This document shows positions 46,443 through 55,876 of a stretch of 64,000 nucleotides of DNA, piece by piece (positions within the stretch are counted from its first letter, which is position 1; the number at the start of each line of letters is the position of its first letter). A program made the translations under genes and the position numbers. Source of the DNA: Lasiosphaeria ovina (lineage: Eukaryota > Ascomycota > Sordariomycetes > Sordariales > Lasiosphaeriaceae); NCBI GenBank assembly GCA_033439765.1, contig JAULSN010000006.1:806001-870000 (forward strand), written 5' to 3'. The notes beneath the pieces are model-generated. The model searched no databases. It worked only from the letters and a program-made list of their open reading frames with translations, and was not told where the DNA came from.

Positions 46443-48096
46443 TGCGACCGGAACTCGAGCCACTGGAGAAAACAAAGACAAGGAGAAAACAGAAAAAGTA
46501 AAGGACTGATTAGGCAAGAGTATGATCCCTCATGCCATGGTAGTATGCACAATGAACTGCGTGCGTGCGCTTGCGTGCCGGTGCCGTTGGGGCGTGGTCC
46601 GAATGGAGTCGTGTCGTGGGATCGGGAGACAGACACGTCGACGGAAAGGGGAAAGGGGGCTCGCAGCGAAGAAGGCCGAATCGAGGGACTGAGTGCGAAA
46701 AAGAGAAGAAAGAAGAAAAAAAAGATTTAATAATGCATACAATCAATTAAAGTTACGGCATCTCTTTCAACCCGAGCGTCAATGTCGATGGTAATTATTG
46801 TGTAAAGCGGCTGCACTGCACTGCGCTGCGCTGCCCCGGATCAAGTGCAGTTCAAGTTTTGGCGATCCGGCTTGTCATCATCGGGTAAGGCAAGCCTGGG
46901 AAGTCAGCCGTCAGCAAGCGTGCCAGAAGCAGTAGCCAGCCAGGCACGCGTCCAATGACGTGCAATTCGGCAGGAGGAGTCCCCCAACGTGGGGTGCCCG
47001 TAACGGTAATGGCGGGGCTCGCTAGCCACAGGAGGCGTCCCCCGTCCGAGGCAAAGGCGGTTCGGAAATTCGGGGCACGGAATTCCCAGTCCAGTCCCAT
47101 TCCCGGTTATGCCCTGGTTTTCTAGCCGGCGCAACGGCCTTCCAGCAGATGGAAGACTTCTCGACAGGAAAGCGCCCAAACAGGACCTGCGGGCGGCAGG
47201 TCCGGCATAGGTGATTTTGGCTGTGCACCGTGGTCAAAGTTGACCAGGCGTCCCAGCTGGTAGGTTCTAGCTTTAGGTAGGTCCATATCCATCCGAACTT
47301 ACAGGCGTCCAACGCCGCTGAAGGAATCGTTGGGGACCCTCCGTACTGCCTTGGGTGTCTGCGTTTGCGCGACTATGAACCTACACCTCATTGACGGTTC
47401 CAACAACGACTAACCTTCGTTTTCGTAGGGCTGCCGGCTCGAACCGTGGGTTCGGCGGAGCGCCCGGCTTTTGCCCTCTTTGGCCTTTTGTCGTGATAAG
47501 AAAGAGCATATTGACCTGCTCCGGCAGCACCGGATGTTCACGGAATTGCTGTGAATGGCTGCATGCACTCCGTCTGACTAATCCCAAACAGGCCTCTCCT
47601 GACACCCGACACTGCCTAGAAGTGAAGTCTAGATAGGCACAGACATTTGGTTCAACGTGCCACCGAGAGACCATCTCCAATGGATCTAGAACTACTATGT
47701 GTGTACATGTCTGCTCCAGGGCCGTTCGCTTAGGCCTCTAGCGGCGCTGCAGCAGTAAGAGGCTAAGAAAAGCGGGCTCCCGAAGCAGCCAACCCGGACG
47801 TGCCAGGTTTTACCGAGCAAGAAGCGTGAGAGCTTGAGAAGGGCCTCGCCTCGCCTGGCCCGCCGCCGTTGGCTCGCAAGTCCACAGCGAGCCCCATGTT
47901 TGCGCAGTACAACACAGAGAACGCCGCCTGCCGATGTATGCAAGGAGGGTCTGCCTGCATTGGAGGCGTCCAATCGCGAGCACTCTTAAATTCAATACTC
48001 CCGCCGCACGCAGTGAGAGAGGCTCTGGGCCTCGTTGGAGGCGTCCCACCTGTTTGTTATTCGTAAAGTCGATGAATAAATAAATACTCCAGAGGT

Positions 48097-48130
<34 letters not shown>
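48097..48130. repeat. AGCC tetranucleotide microsatellite
   Basis: About eight tandem copies, the complement of the GGCT tract at 12157. Confidence 0.95.
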
Positions 48131-48506
48131 ACTCAAGCATGGCATCCATCCCATCCATCTATGTAGTACTTTGCCTCTCCGAGTCTCTGACTAGGTCGTT
48201 TCCCGAACTCGTTTCACGCCGTGACCACGTCTTCTCCACACGCAGCTTGTTGCCTACTGGCCGGGCTTGCTGTGCCGCGGGGCGTTAGTTTCACATCTCG
48301 ACAACCTCCACTGAACAAGTGTAAGTGGGATAAAGCCTTGCTTCCACCCCCCTTACCTTGTCTTTTGCCCATCTTACCAAAATCTCTCCTGAACAGGGTG
48401 CCGGAAGGCGACCAGTAATCCAAGGGGGAAAAATATAATACAAAGTATACAAAAACCAAGGAAAAAAGGTACAGACGACGAGGAAACCCCAAGACGAATC
48501 AGCAAA

Positions 48507-48532
48507 TCAGCCAGCCAGCCAGCCAGCCAGCA
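48507..48532. repeat. AGCC tetranucleotide microsatellite
   Basis: About six tandem copies, 90 bp upstream of the small Cys-rich gene. Confidence 0.95.
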
Positions 48533-48585
48533 AGCTGAGTGGGAAACACATAGGCAGACAGAAATCCGTCCCCTCCCCCCCTTCC

Positions 48586-48609
48586 AAAAAAAAAAAAAAA
48601 AAAAAAAAA
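48586..48609. repeat. A24 homopolymer in a 5' leader
   Basis: An uninterrupted A run ends 15 bp before the ATG of the gene at 48625. If transcribed it puts an internal poly(A) tract in the leader. Confidence 0.9.
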
Positions 48610-48624
48610 GGGAAAACAACAAAC

Positions 48625-48855
48625 ATGCCGGACCGCCAGTTCTACTGCTGGAAAGTATCCGTCACGTACCGGTGCGGGTGCGTGGTTCTGTCGGACACGC
48701 ACCACAGCTGCGCCGCGAACCGGGAAAAGTGCAGCTCGTGGACGACGTACCGTGAGACGGCCAAGGACTGCGACACGCACCGCATCGGCGGCCTCGACAG
48801 CAGCAGCGACAGCAACGAGTCATCACAGGACTCTTCGTCGGTGGCGTCCTCCTAG
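48625..48855 (+). CDS. small Cys-rich protein, function unknown
   Basis: Single exon, 76 aa, ATG at 48625 in an A-rich context. Six cysteines lie at residues 8, 17, 19, 29, 36 and 49, with a CxC pair (RCGCV) and His/Cys spacing (DTHHSC, EKCSSW, DCDTH) that suggests metal binding or a compact fold. The last 20 residues are Ser/Asp-rich (DSSSDSNESSQDSSS), an acidic, probably phosphorylated tail. There is no signal peptide or membrane segment, so it is probably intracellular. I do not recognise the family; similar short CxC proteins with Ser-rich tails occur as conserved hypotheticals in filamentous fungi. Good GC codon bias and the ordered Cys pattern argue that it is real. Confidence 0.6.
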   Translation: MPDRQFYCWKVSVTYRCGCVVLSDTHHSCAANREKCSSWTTYRETAKDCDTHRIGGLDSSSDSNESSQDSSSVASS

Positions 48856-49653
48856 GCGTTCCCCCCTTCTGGTACCTAGTGTGGTTGTTATGGTCGGTTG
48901 TTGTTATTTTACGGGAGATGGAGTGTGGTTATCGTTCAAGAAATATGGAGTGTGTGAGTGAGCAAGCGGACGAGCAAGCGAGTGAGCGGGTGTATATTTG
49001 TTTGCACTCCGTATGGGCATTTTATCCTGGTGGTAGCAAAGCGCTTCAAGTTGGCATTTTCTTGGGTTACGAGGGTTATATAACAAACACGATACTGCTT
49101 GGCACCTTGAGGGATAGTAGTCATCACATCCCGCTCGTATCATTACTTGTTGTGTGCGGCGGATAGGCCTTGTTCGTTGATATATTAAGATTACATTACT
49201 CGTCGTGGACAGCCCCCAGGTGGCCATCTCTCGACCAACTATCTGCCTGGTGCAATGCCAAAGCTAAGTCTTGCTACGCATATGGCCATGTTTCAGCAAC
49301 CAGCGGCCGCCATCTCCACTCTCCTAGGTGAGAGTCGAAGCAGCCGGCTCATTAAAAGTGGTTTGTGTCGTCAGCTATCAAGTGCGCTCCCCTTTCCGCT
49401 CGCCGAGCTTCGCAGCACACCTTGGCTGAGTGATGTCGACTTGGAGCCCCCACAGCAACAGCAATCCCTCGGACAAAAAAGCAAGGGGTATCACGCTGCT
49501 CCAAGACTCCTCATAACCTCCGAATTCAAAATGCAAAGGAAATATTAGGCAAAATGACGCCCGACCTCCCAAACCTTGCTTCCTCCCCCATCTCAGATAC
49601 CCATATTCTGAGTCTGCACCCGCAGACGAGACGATCCCAGAGCGACCTGAACC
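48856..49653. other. convergent intergenic region
   Basis: This 0.8-kb spacer lies between the stop of the Cys-rich gene (+) and the stop of the coiled-coil gene (-). No ORF with features was seen. Confidence 0.4.
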
Positions 49654-51558
49654 CTAAGATCGACGCCGGGTTAGGCATGGAGCTATGCCTTGAAAGTGAA
49701 GGCCGTTGTCGCGACCATCCTCGTCAGATCGGCAGAATAGCTTGTCTGCCAGGGCCCGCTCCGACTTGAGCCGTGCCATAATAATCGCCTTATCCATCTC
49801 GGCTGCCGGGTCCATGGCTTTCTGGATCTCGGCCATGATGCCATCGTACTGGGCGGCCGGGGACATCATTTTGTTGATCCTCTTGTTATTCGCCGAGGCT
49901 TCATCTTGTTGCCTCCGCCGACGGCAAGGTTGGCATTGATTTTCCGCCAGAGAAGCATTATTCCCGTTCCGACATATCCACCAACCCCCGTGCTTCTGCC
50001 AGTGCTTGTACGGCCAGCCTTCATTAGGTTCATGCCAATGTTTGTTGAATGGCTTCTTCGGCACCACGTGTCCTTGTCCCTCCCTGATTTTCTGGGAGCT
50101 GTTGGCGAGAAGGGCCAAGAGCTCTTTGAATCTGGCCACCTGGCCTTGAGCGGATAACTCAATCTTGTCCCTCGAATCGAGAATTTTGAACCATTCGGGG
50201 ACCGCGACGGCGTCTTCACGGCCGTTGCCGGAGATTGTCTGCATGGTCGAGTCCAGCGAGGGATTGGGATTCCAGCCAGTTGCGGGCTTCGTAGAACGGG
50301 GGTTATGGGCCCTGTGCGGACGTAGGGGTCTTCCGGATTCTGGTTCTTCCAGGTTTTTGCCCACCATTCTGCCCACCATCAGCTTCATCCAGTCAAGGTC
50401 CTCTTCCTCGGCAATCTTTTCGGCCGCCTTCTCTCGAATCGTCGCCAACCTAGCCGCAGGATCAAATTCACACAGAAGAGACTCCTCCCTTTCTTTGGCG
50501 ACCTGGCGCATGATCGCCTTGATCTCCTTCTCCAACACACGTATGTCGCTCTCCACTCTCATCTCCTCCGCCACGAAACGGTAGAGGAATCTTTCTTCTG
50601 CGGGGGTCCGCTCTTCTCCCATGCCCCGCCTCATTTTCATGCTTGCGGACAGATACTCTGCTTGGAGTTGGCGGATAATTTGACGCTTATAGCACACCTT
50701 CTGCACGAGAACATCAATCTTTTTCTGCTCTGCTTGCATCTTGAGGTTGAGGGGTTGACAGTCCTCGGCATAGGCAGATTGGAATTCTCCAAGTTGTGCG
50801 AAGTCGAAGCCTTGCACAATAGGAGCGGTGAACGTGCAGTTCCAGTACTCGCTGAATCGGCGGTTGTCTTCCGCCATATCGGCCGGTGGGAAAGCCATGA
50901 GATGGGCATACGACTGCTCGCATTGTACTTGTGCTTCTGACTCCGACTCCGGCTCTGTCTCTGGTTGCACCGGCTCGTCGGCACAAATCGTATCGGCACA
51001 AGGCCGAGATGGGGAGAAGTTCCGCCCAGGAAGTCCCACGAACCCTTCCTCTGCCATGCCAGGAAGGGTCACTGTGACATGAGGGACGTCGGGCTGTTGG
51101 GCATCTGCACTGGGTAGCTCCGGGTGCACCCCAGAGGGCGCTGCCAAAGTTGGACACATTTGGGCGTCATCTTTGCCGGGGGTGCCGGGAATGATTCGAG
51201 CGATTGCTGGCTCGAGGTTCTCGGATGGGCCCTGGCGGCGGTGGTGCTGTGGTCTAGAGGCACCCGAGAGAGCCATGACCGCCTTGGACTGTGGCAAGGT
51301 AGGCGACAAGACGCATCCGCTGTCGTGACTTGGGCACTGAATTGAGGCGCCGAAAGAGGGCTGGTCGAGAGGGGACCGGTCGCAGGAGAGCCGATCGAGA
51401 AGGACTTGATCGCAGGATGGCGGAGAAGGCGCGATGCGAGAATCCCGCGTTCCGCCCGTTGCATCGAGCTTGGGGAAAATGAACGACATGCTCTTCATAG
51501 CTAGTCCGTGGAATCCTTCAGGCTGGAGAGCCCGCAGGCCAGATAATTCTGGTACCAT
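49654..51558 (-). CDS. coiled-coil protein with RanBP2-like zinc-binding segment, function unknown
   Basis: 634 aa from the first in-frame ATG at 51558. The frame continues upstream to a TTG at 51621 and could join an upstream exon through an acceptor near 51646, so the N-terminus is uncertain. The first 250 residues are Pro/Ser-rich and disordered. About 270-420 forms long Glu/Lys/Arg helices (EQKKIDVLVQKVCYKRQIIR, EEMRVESDIRVLEKEIKAIM), a likely coiled coil. Near 530-555, GGWWICRNGNNASLAENQC followed by QPCRRRR resembles a degenerate RanBP2-type zinc finger (W-x-C...C-x-x-C). A short helical tail follows. I do not recognise a named family. It is followed downstream by the convergent Cys-rich gene. 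Confidence 0.75.
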   Translation of the reverse strand: MVPELSGLRALQPEGFHGLAMKSMSFIFPKLDATGGTRDSRIAPSPPSCDQVLLDRLSCDRSPLDQPSFGASIQCPSHDSGCVLSPTLPQSKAVMALSGASRPQHHRRQGPSENLEPAIARIIPGTPGKDDAQMCPTLAAPSGVHPELPSADAQQPDVPHVTVTLPGMAEEGFVGLPGRNFSPSRPCADTICADEPVQPETEPESESEAQVQCEQSYAHLMAFPPADMAEDNRRFSEYWNCTFTAPIVQGFDFAQLGEFQSAYAEDCQPLNLKMQAEQKKIDVLVQKVCYKRQIIRQLQAEYLSASMKMRRGMGEERTPAEERFLYRFVAEEMRVESDIRVLEKEIKAIMRQVAKEREESLLCEFDPAARLATIREKAAEKIAEEEDLDWMKLMVGRMVGKNLEEPESGRPLRPHRAHNPRSTKPATGWNPNPSLDSTMQTISGNGREDAVAVPEWFKILDSRDKIELSAQGQVARFKELLALLANSSQKIREGQGHVVPKKPFNKHWHEPNEGWPYKHWQKHGGWWICRNGNNASLAENQCQPCRRRRQQDEASANNKRINKMMSPAAQYDGIMAEIQKAMDPAAEMDKAIIMARLKSERALADKLFCRSDEDGRDNGLHFQGIAPCLTRRRS

Positions 51559-52623
51559 GTACGGTGTTGAGATTGCCGGAAAGAAGATGCAAGGTTCGCC
51601 AGTTTTGAGTTGCAGGTGCAAGCGAACCTTGGTGGCTGAAAACCGTCACGTAGTTAAATTTTTTCCACCTGCAAGGCGGAACCGGTGCCGTTGCAAAGCC
51701 GAGGTGAACGTGAGGGGCGGACGGAAGAGAGGCAGAGGTAGGTGATGGAGTAGGTGATGGGGTGGTGAATACGATGTGAGGTGAGTGCCAGTCCTGACTG
51801 AAGTGCGCGTGCTCCTGTTCCCTCCTTTTTTTTTTTTTTTTTTTTTTTTTTGGTGTGTGGTTTTGGCAGCGAGCAACGCAAACCGATCGCGATTTGCACC
51901 AGCTTCGTCAGGAAAAGGCGACGCCGGTAGTGAGTTTGTGCAGAGCGCCGATGGTTCAGACTCGGGCGCCCAGAGCAAGCTTTCTAGTGATGGGAGCTCT
52001 GGATTATCGGGCTCATGGAAGTTATTTCTGGGGGCGCGGGAACCGTGGGAAGTGAGGTAGTAACTTGGTTGCCAGATCGGCTGAGCTTAGAGATGCGAGT
52101 GGAGGGATATCAGAAAACGAATGGACACAGCACAATGAATACAGCGCAGCGCGGTTGGAAGAAAAAAGCCATGATTGTCGAGAGCGTGCCGGTTGTGGTG
52201 ACAAGCTGGAAGCACCCCGTCCTCGATCTGTTGCGACTCTGCCCGCCGTCGGCATCAGTTAAATTACGTACGGTGCCTACTAGATAGGGAACGAAAGACG
52301 ATGTGGTGAGGGGTTCCCGGAGCCATGACCTAGGATGGTCCAGTGAGGAAGTCACGTCCCAGGCACGCCTTCTTTAGACGGAAGCGGGCGGCATATCCAT
52401 CTGGTCCGGTCTCGTGTCTTGGTAAGAAACTTCGGGTGAAGAAGGAGCGCCCGTGGACACGACCACAACCACAGCCAGGACCACGATTCGGACTCGTACC
52501 AGGCTCAAGTTCTCTAACTTGAGCTCGTATCGCGCGCGTCTCCGCCTGTCCTGTCCTGTGCCGCCCGGTTCAGTAAAGATTCCTAGACCTGGGCCGCCTG
52601 TCTTTGACAGACTTAGACTCCCG
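51559..52623. other. intergenic region upstream of the coiled-coil gene
   Basis: This 1.07-kb spacer lies between the IRC3 stop (-) and the coiled-coil gene start (-). It contains the T26 run at 51826-51851 and a possible upstream exon or leader of the coiled-coil gene. No other gene seen. Confidence 0.4.
51826..51851. repeat. T26 homopolymer
   Basis: An uninterrupted T run; it reads as A26 in the sense of the leftward gene, about 270 bp upstream of its ATG. Confidence 0.9.
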
Positions 52624-54771
52624 TCACGACGGCAAAGGGCCAACTGAAACAATCTCGCGGAGCTTCCGTTCATGCTCTTGGTCCACGGCGAGGCTCGCCT
52701 TGTGTCTCCGCTTCTGATCGGCTAACAAGTTGGCGAACCTACCCCGGGCACCGTGCTTAAACTTTGCGATCATATCGGCTGCCTTTCCCCCGGTGAGGTC
52801 CCCTGGCCCGTAGGGTTCTTCTGGAAAAGTCCTGAATTTGTTCAAAAATTTCAATTGACCTTCTGTCGCCGGCCCTTGGCGCCATCTCGTGCCCAGATAG
52901 ATAGTCCCAAAGTAAAACTTTTCTCCGGCGTATTTATCGCAGCCATGCACGGCATCAATAAAGCTTTCTGCAACCAATAGCTGACGCGGAGCTGCATACG
53001 GCGACTTCGACAAGCCGGGCGGTAGAGAACGCACCTCCCAGGCCTTGAACCGGGGCGCACCCGACGTTTCATCATCCTCGACCTTCTCCAGCCTCAAGAA
53101 TGTCCCTGAAGCGCTGTCGAGGACGTAGCGATTCTGGGCCACTTGGACCCAGGCAAACTTGCTAATCGCCCGGATGTGCTTCTCGCCGGATGAATCGGCC
53201 ACCAGGTCAAATACCGAGTCGTATTCGGTGAAGGTAACCTTGTAAGCGCGCCCTGCCGTCTGCGACACGTCGACGGGCTGCTGGGCTAGCTTCTTCACCG
53301 TTTCGTCGGACATGGTGTGGTCCCGAATCTCCTGCATGGTGTTGACTGACGCGGCGTCGAGTAGCTCGGCAGGATCCAGGCCGAACAGCGTAGGAGTCGT
53401 GACAACGCCCGCCTCCAAGCTGGATACCATGTCAATTACATGACAGTTCTCCTTGCCGGGGTGCAGCCTCATTCCCCGCCCGATCATCTGCACGAGAAGG
53501 TTGCGGGACCTCGTTGGCCGAGCCAGGAGGACACAGTCTATGTTAGGGATGTCGGTGCCCTCGGTAAAGACGCCGCAGTTGAGAAGGACGGGGAACTCGC
53601 CTGCCTTGAAGGCATCTAGGCACGCGGATCTCTCGCGCGTGTGAGTACCGCCTGTTACGAACCGGGCATCGACTCCGTAGTGGCGGAACCTCTGCGTCAG
53701 CGAGGCCACGTGGGCGAGGTCGACGCAGAAAACGAGGGTCGACTTCCTTCCCGAAGCCTTGGCAACCCAAGCCCGGACGGTGATGTCGTTGATCTCGTCC
53801 GTGTTGACGGCGCGGGAGAGGGCGGCCGTGTCAAAGTCCCCGCCGCCCCCCTTTCCGAGCCGGCCGACCTTGGAAAGATTTGCCTTGGAGTCAACAGTGG
53901 TGAAAACGGCATCAGAGAGCCACTTCTCGCCAATCATGTCGACATAGTCCTTGTGGTAAACGATCTCGTCGATGGCGGCGCCCAGCGCCAGTCCGTCGAA
54001 TCGAGAAAATGTGGCAGAAACGCCTACCAGGTGAGGCGAAGTGGGCTGCTTAGTCGCCAGGCCCAGGTGGCCCAGGACTCGCAGGTAGCCGGGGGCCACG
54101 ATGTGGTGGGCCTCGTCGACCAGAACCAACTTGAAGCGGTTCGGGTCGAACTTGGCAATGCGGTCCTTGGAGGTCAGGCTCTGGATGCTGGCAACGGTGA
54201 TGTCGGCGGTGCCAGAAGCCGAGAGCTTGGCCATCTCGACTTCGATGGTCTTGTCTGGATAGACGTTTGCGCAGTGTCTCGCGGCCTGCTCGACAAGCTC
54301 CTTTCTGTGGGCCAGAATGAGGGTCTGGGTGGCTGTGGGAGACAAGGGCTTGACACGGTCAATGAGATGTGTGAAAATGACCTTGTTTGCCAGACAGACA
54401 GACTCATGTTAGCACAAGTGCGGACATAGGGGTCAGATGGGGGAACACTGAACAGTGATTGGGATGCTGGTTCATACAGTCTTGCCGCTTCCCGTAGCGA
54501 GTGAGACACCAACGCGCTTGTGGCCCTGGTCAAAGGAGGTCAAGATGGACTGGATGCAGTCTTCCTGGTAGTTACGAAGACGTATGCCGAGGGACGTGGC
54601 TGGCGGGCCATGCGTCTCGTCTTGGCCAGGCACGGGCAACGGACCGGCCGATGATGACCATCGCTGTTGTTGTTTTTGTTGTTGTTGCGATCGCAGTTTG
54701 GCGACTACTAGCATGTGCTTTGTCAGGGGGCTTCGCAGTCTCTGCGACCCGAGGCCAAGAAGTCTCCTCAT
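52624..54771 (-). CDS. IRC3: mitochondrial DEAH/DExH helicase IRC3
   Basis: Two exons, 54478-54771 and 52624-54381, 683 aa. The ATG at 54771 gives an Arg-rich presequence ([19 protein letters not shown]) with a short Gln-rich stretch ([10 protein letters not shown]). Superfamily 2 motifs: Q-like [10 protein letters not shown], Walker A LATGSGKT (91-98, ending exactly at the intron), motif Ia [12 protein letters not shown] (about 186-190), SATFSRFD, and motif [15 protein letters not shown] (about 393). The long C-terminal region ([32 protein letters not shown]) matches Irc3. Yeast Irc3 is a double-stranded DNA helicase that remodels branched mtDNA and supports mitochondrial genome stability. 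It is divergent from the HET gene. Confidence 0.94.
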
Positions 54772-55876
54772 GGCAGCAAAGCAGGCCCTTTTACTCTATT
54801 TTGGTTGTCTTGTTGCTCATTCATCCCGTCTTTGCAATGCAACACTAGCCGATGTCGTTGGAGTTTGGGTTGAGGCTGAGCGTATTCCGTACTGTGCAGA
54901 GAAAAAGGGTGCAGTCAGAATGCGTAGCTTTCTATTGGCCGCAACGCCTACTTATAAAAACATGGGCGGAATCTACACCTCTCCTAGGATTTAAAACCAT
55001 ACTGCGGTGACTTTTTTGATACGGGATATAAGCCTGAAATACAGGGGGTTTGAAGTCACTTTTCTAGCAGGTTCTTCCCAAAAAAGTCACCAAAGGTCAC
55101 GTGGTGGCTTGATTGTATCACGCTATGGTACCGAGGGAGCAGTACCTAACACAGCTGACTGCTAAATAGGCCTCACACTCTGCAGGGCCATCAGTGGGCC
55201 TCAGCTTCAGCTCACATGACGGATCGACTTGAACCATCTGAAGCCCGCAACCAATTGGGCGGCCACGTCGGGCTTGTTTCATTGTGCACCTTGTCTGAGG
55301 CACAATACGATCGGAACAGCTACTGATCTGGGCTGGCCCTGAGCCTCTTGTAGATTCTACTGCGACATGAGCAGGGGCGGTCTGCGTGGCAAAAACAGGC
55401 ATTATTATTGGCCAGCACGAGAAAGAAATGCAGCCCCGTCTCCTGCTTTCGCGGCGGCACGTGATTTTTCAAACCACAAAATGCGGGTCTCCGAGGGGTT
55501 GGGCTTCCTCTAAGAGCCTTTCGTTCCTCAAGGCATTCCTCGAGGCATTGGGCAGCACCTCTGCGTTCACGTGCCCTCAGCATAGCCACGATAGGCGTAT
55601 GCGCTCTTTTTCTCAGCTACCCCACCGTTTCTCCCCAACCCCGTCCTGCCCAACCTCATTCCAGCTGCCTTCTGATGTGACGAGACCGGCATTCACTCAT
55701 ACCATTTCATGACAGACAAAATACCAAGAATAGAGCAACGACCTTGCAAGTGTTCGTTTCTACCAGATCTAGCGACCGGCTGGCACTCTTCACCCCGAGC
55801 GCAGATTAGATGACCGTCGAGAGTATTGCTCTAATTAAGAGCCCAACCCAAACTACCAAGGCTGCTTTTTACCAAA
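54772..55876. promoter_or_regulatory. divergent intergenic region IRC3 / HET gene
   Basis: This 1.1-kb spacer separates the IRC3 start (-) and the proposed HET-gene ATG at 55877 (+). The last 150 bp are moderately AT-rich and end ACCAAAATG, a good fungal start context with A at -3. No supported ORF. Confidence 0.5.

Larger units (their letters stand above)
46443..48624. other. divergent intergenic region LSB6 / small Cys-rich protein
   Basis: This 2.2-kb spacer contains the LSB6 promoter at its left end and the leader of the small gene at its right. It holds AGCC microsatellites and an A24 run, annotated separately. Frames of up to about 115 codons overlap the repeats and are not supported. 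Confidence 0.45.

Noticed and set aside
45795..46730. 311-codon plus-strand frame opposite LSB6
   Set aside because: It is the antisense shadow of the LSB6 first exon, whose motifs and splice sites are convincing on the minus strand.
53641..54429. 262-codon plus-strand frame
   Set aside because: Antisense shadow of the IRC3 helicase core.
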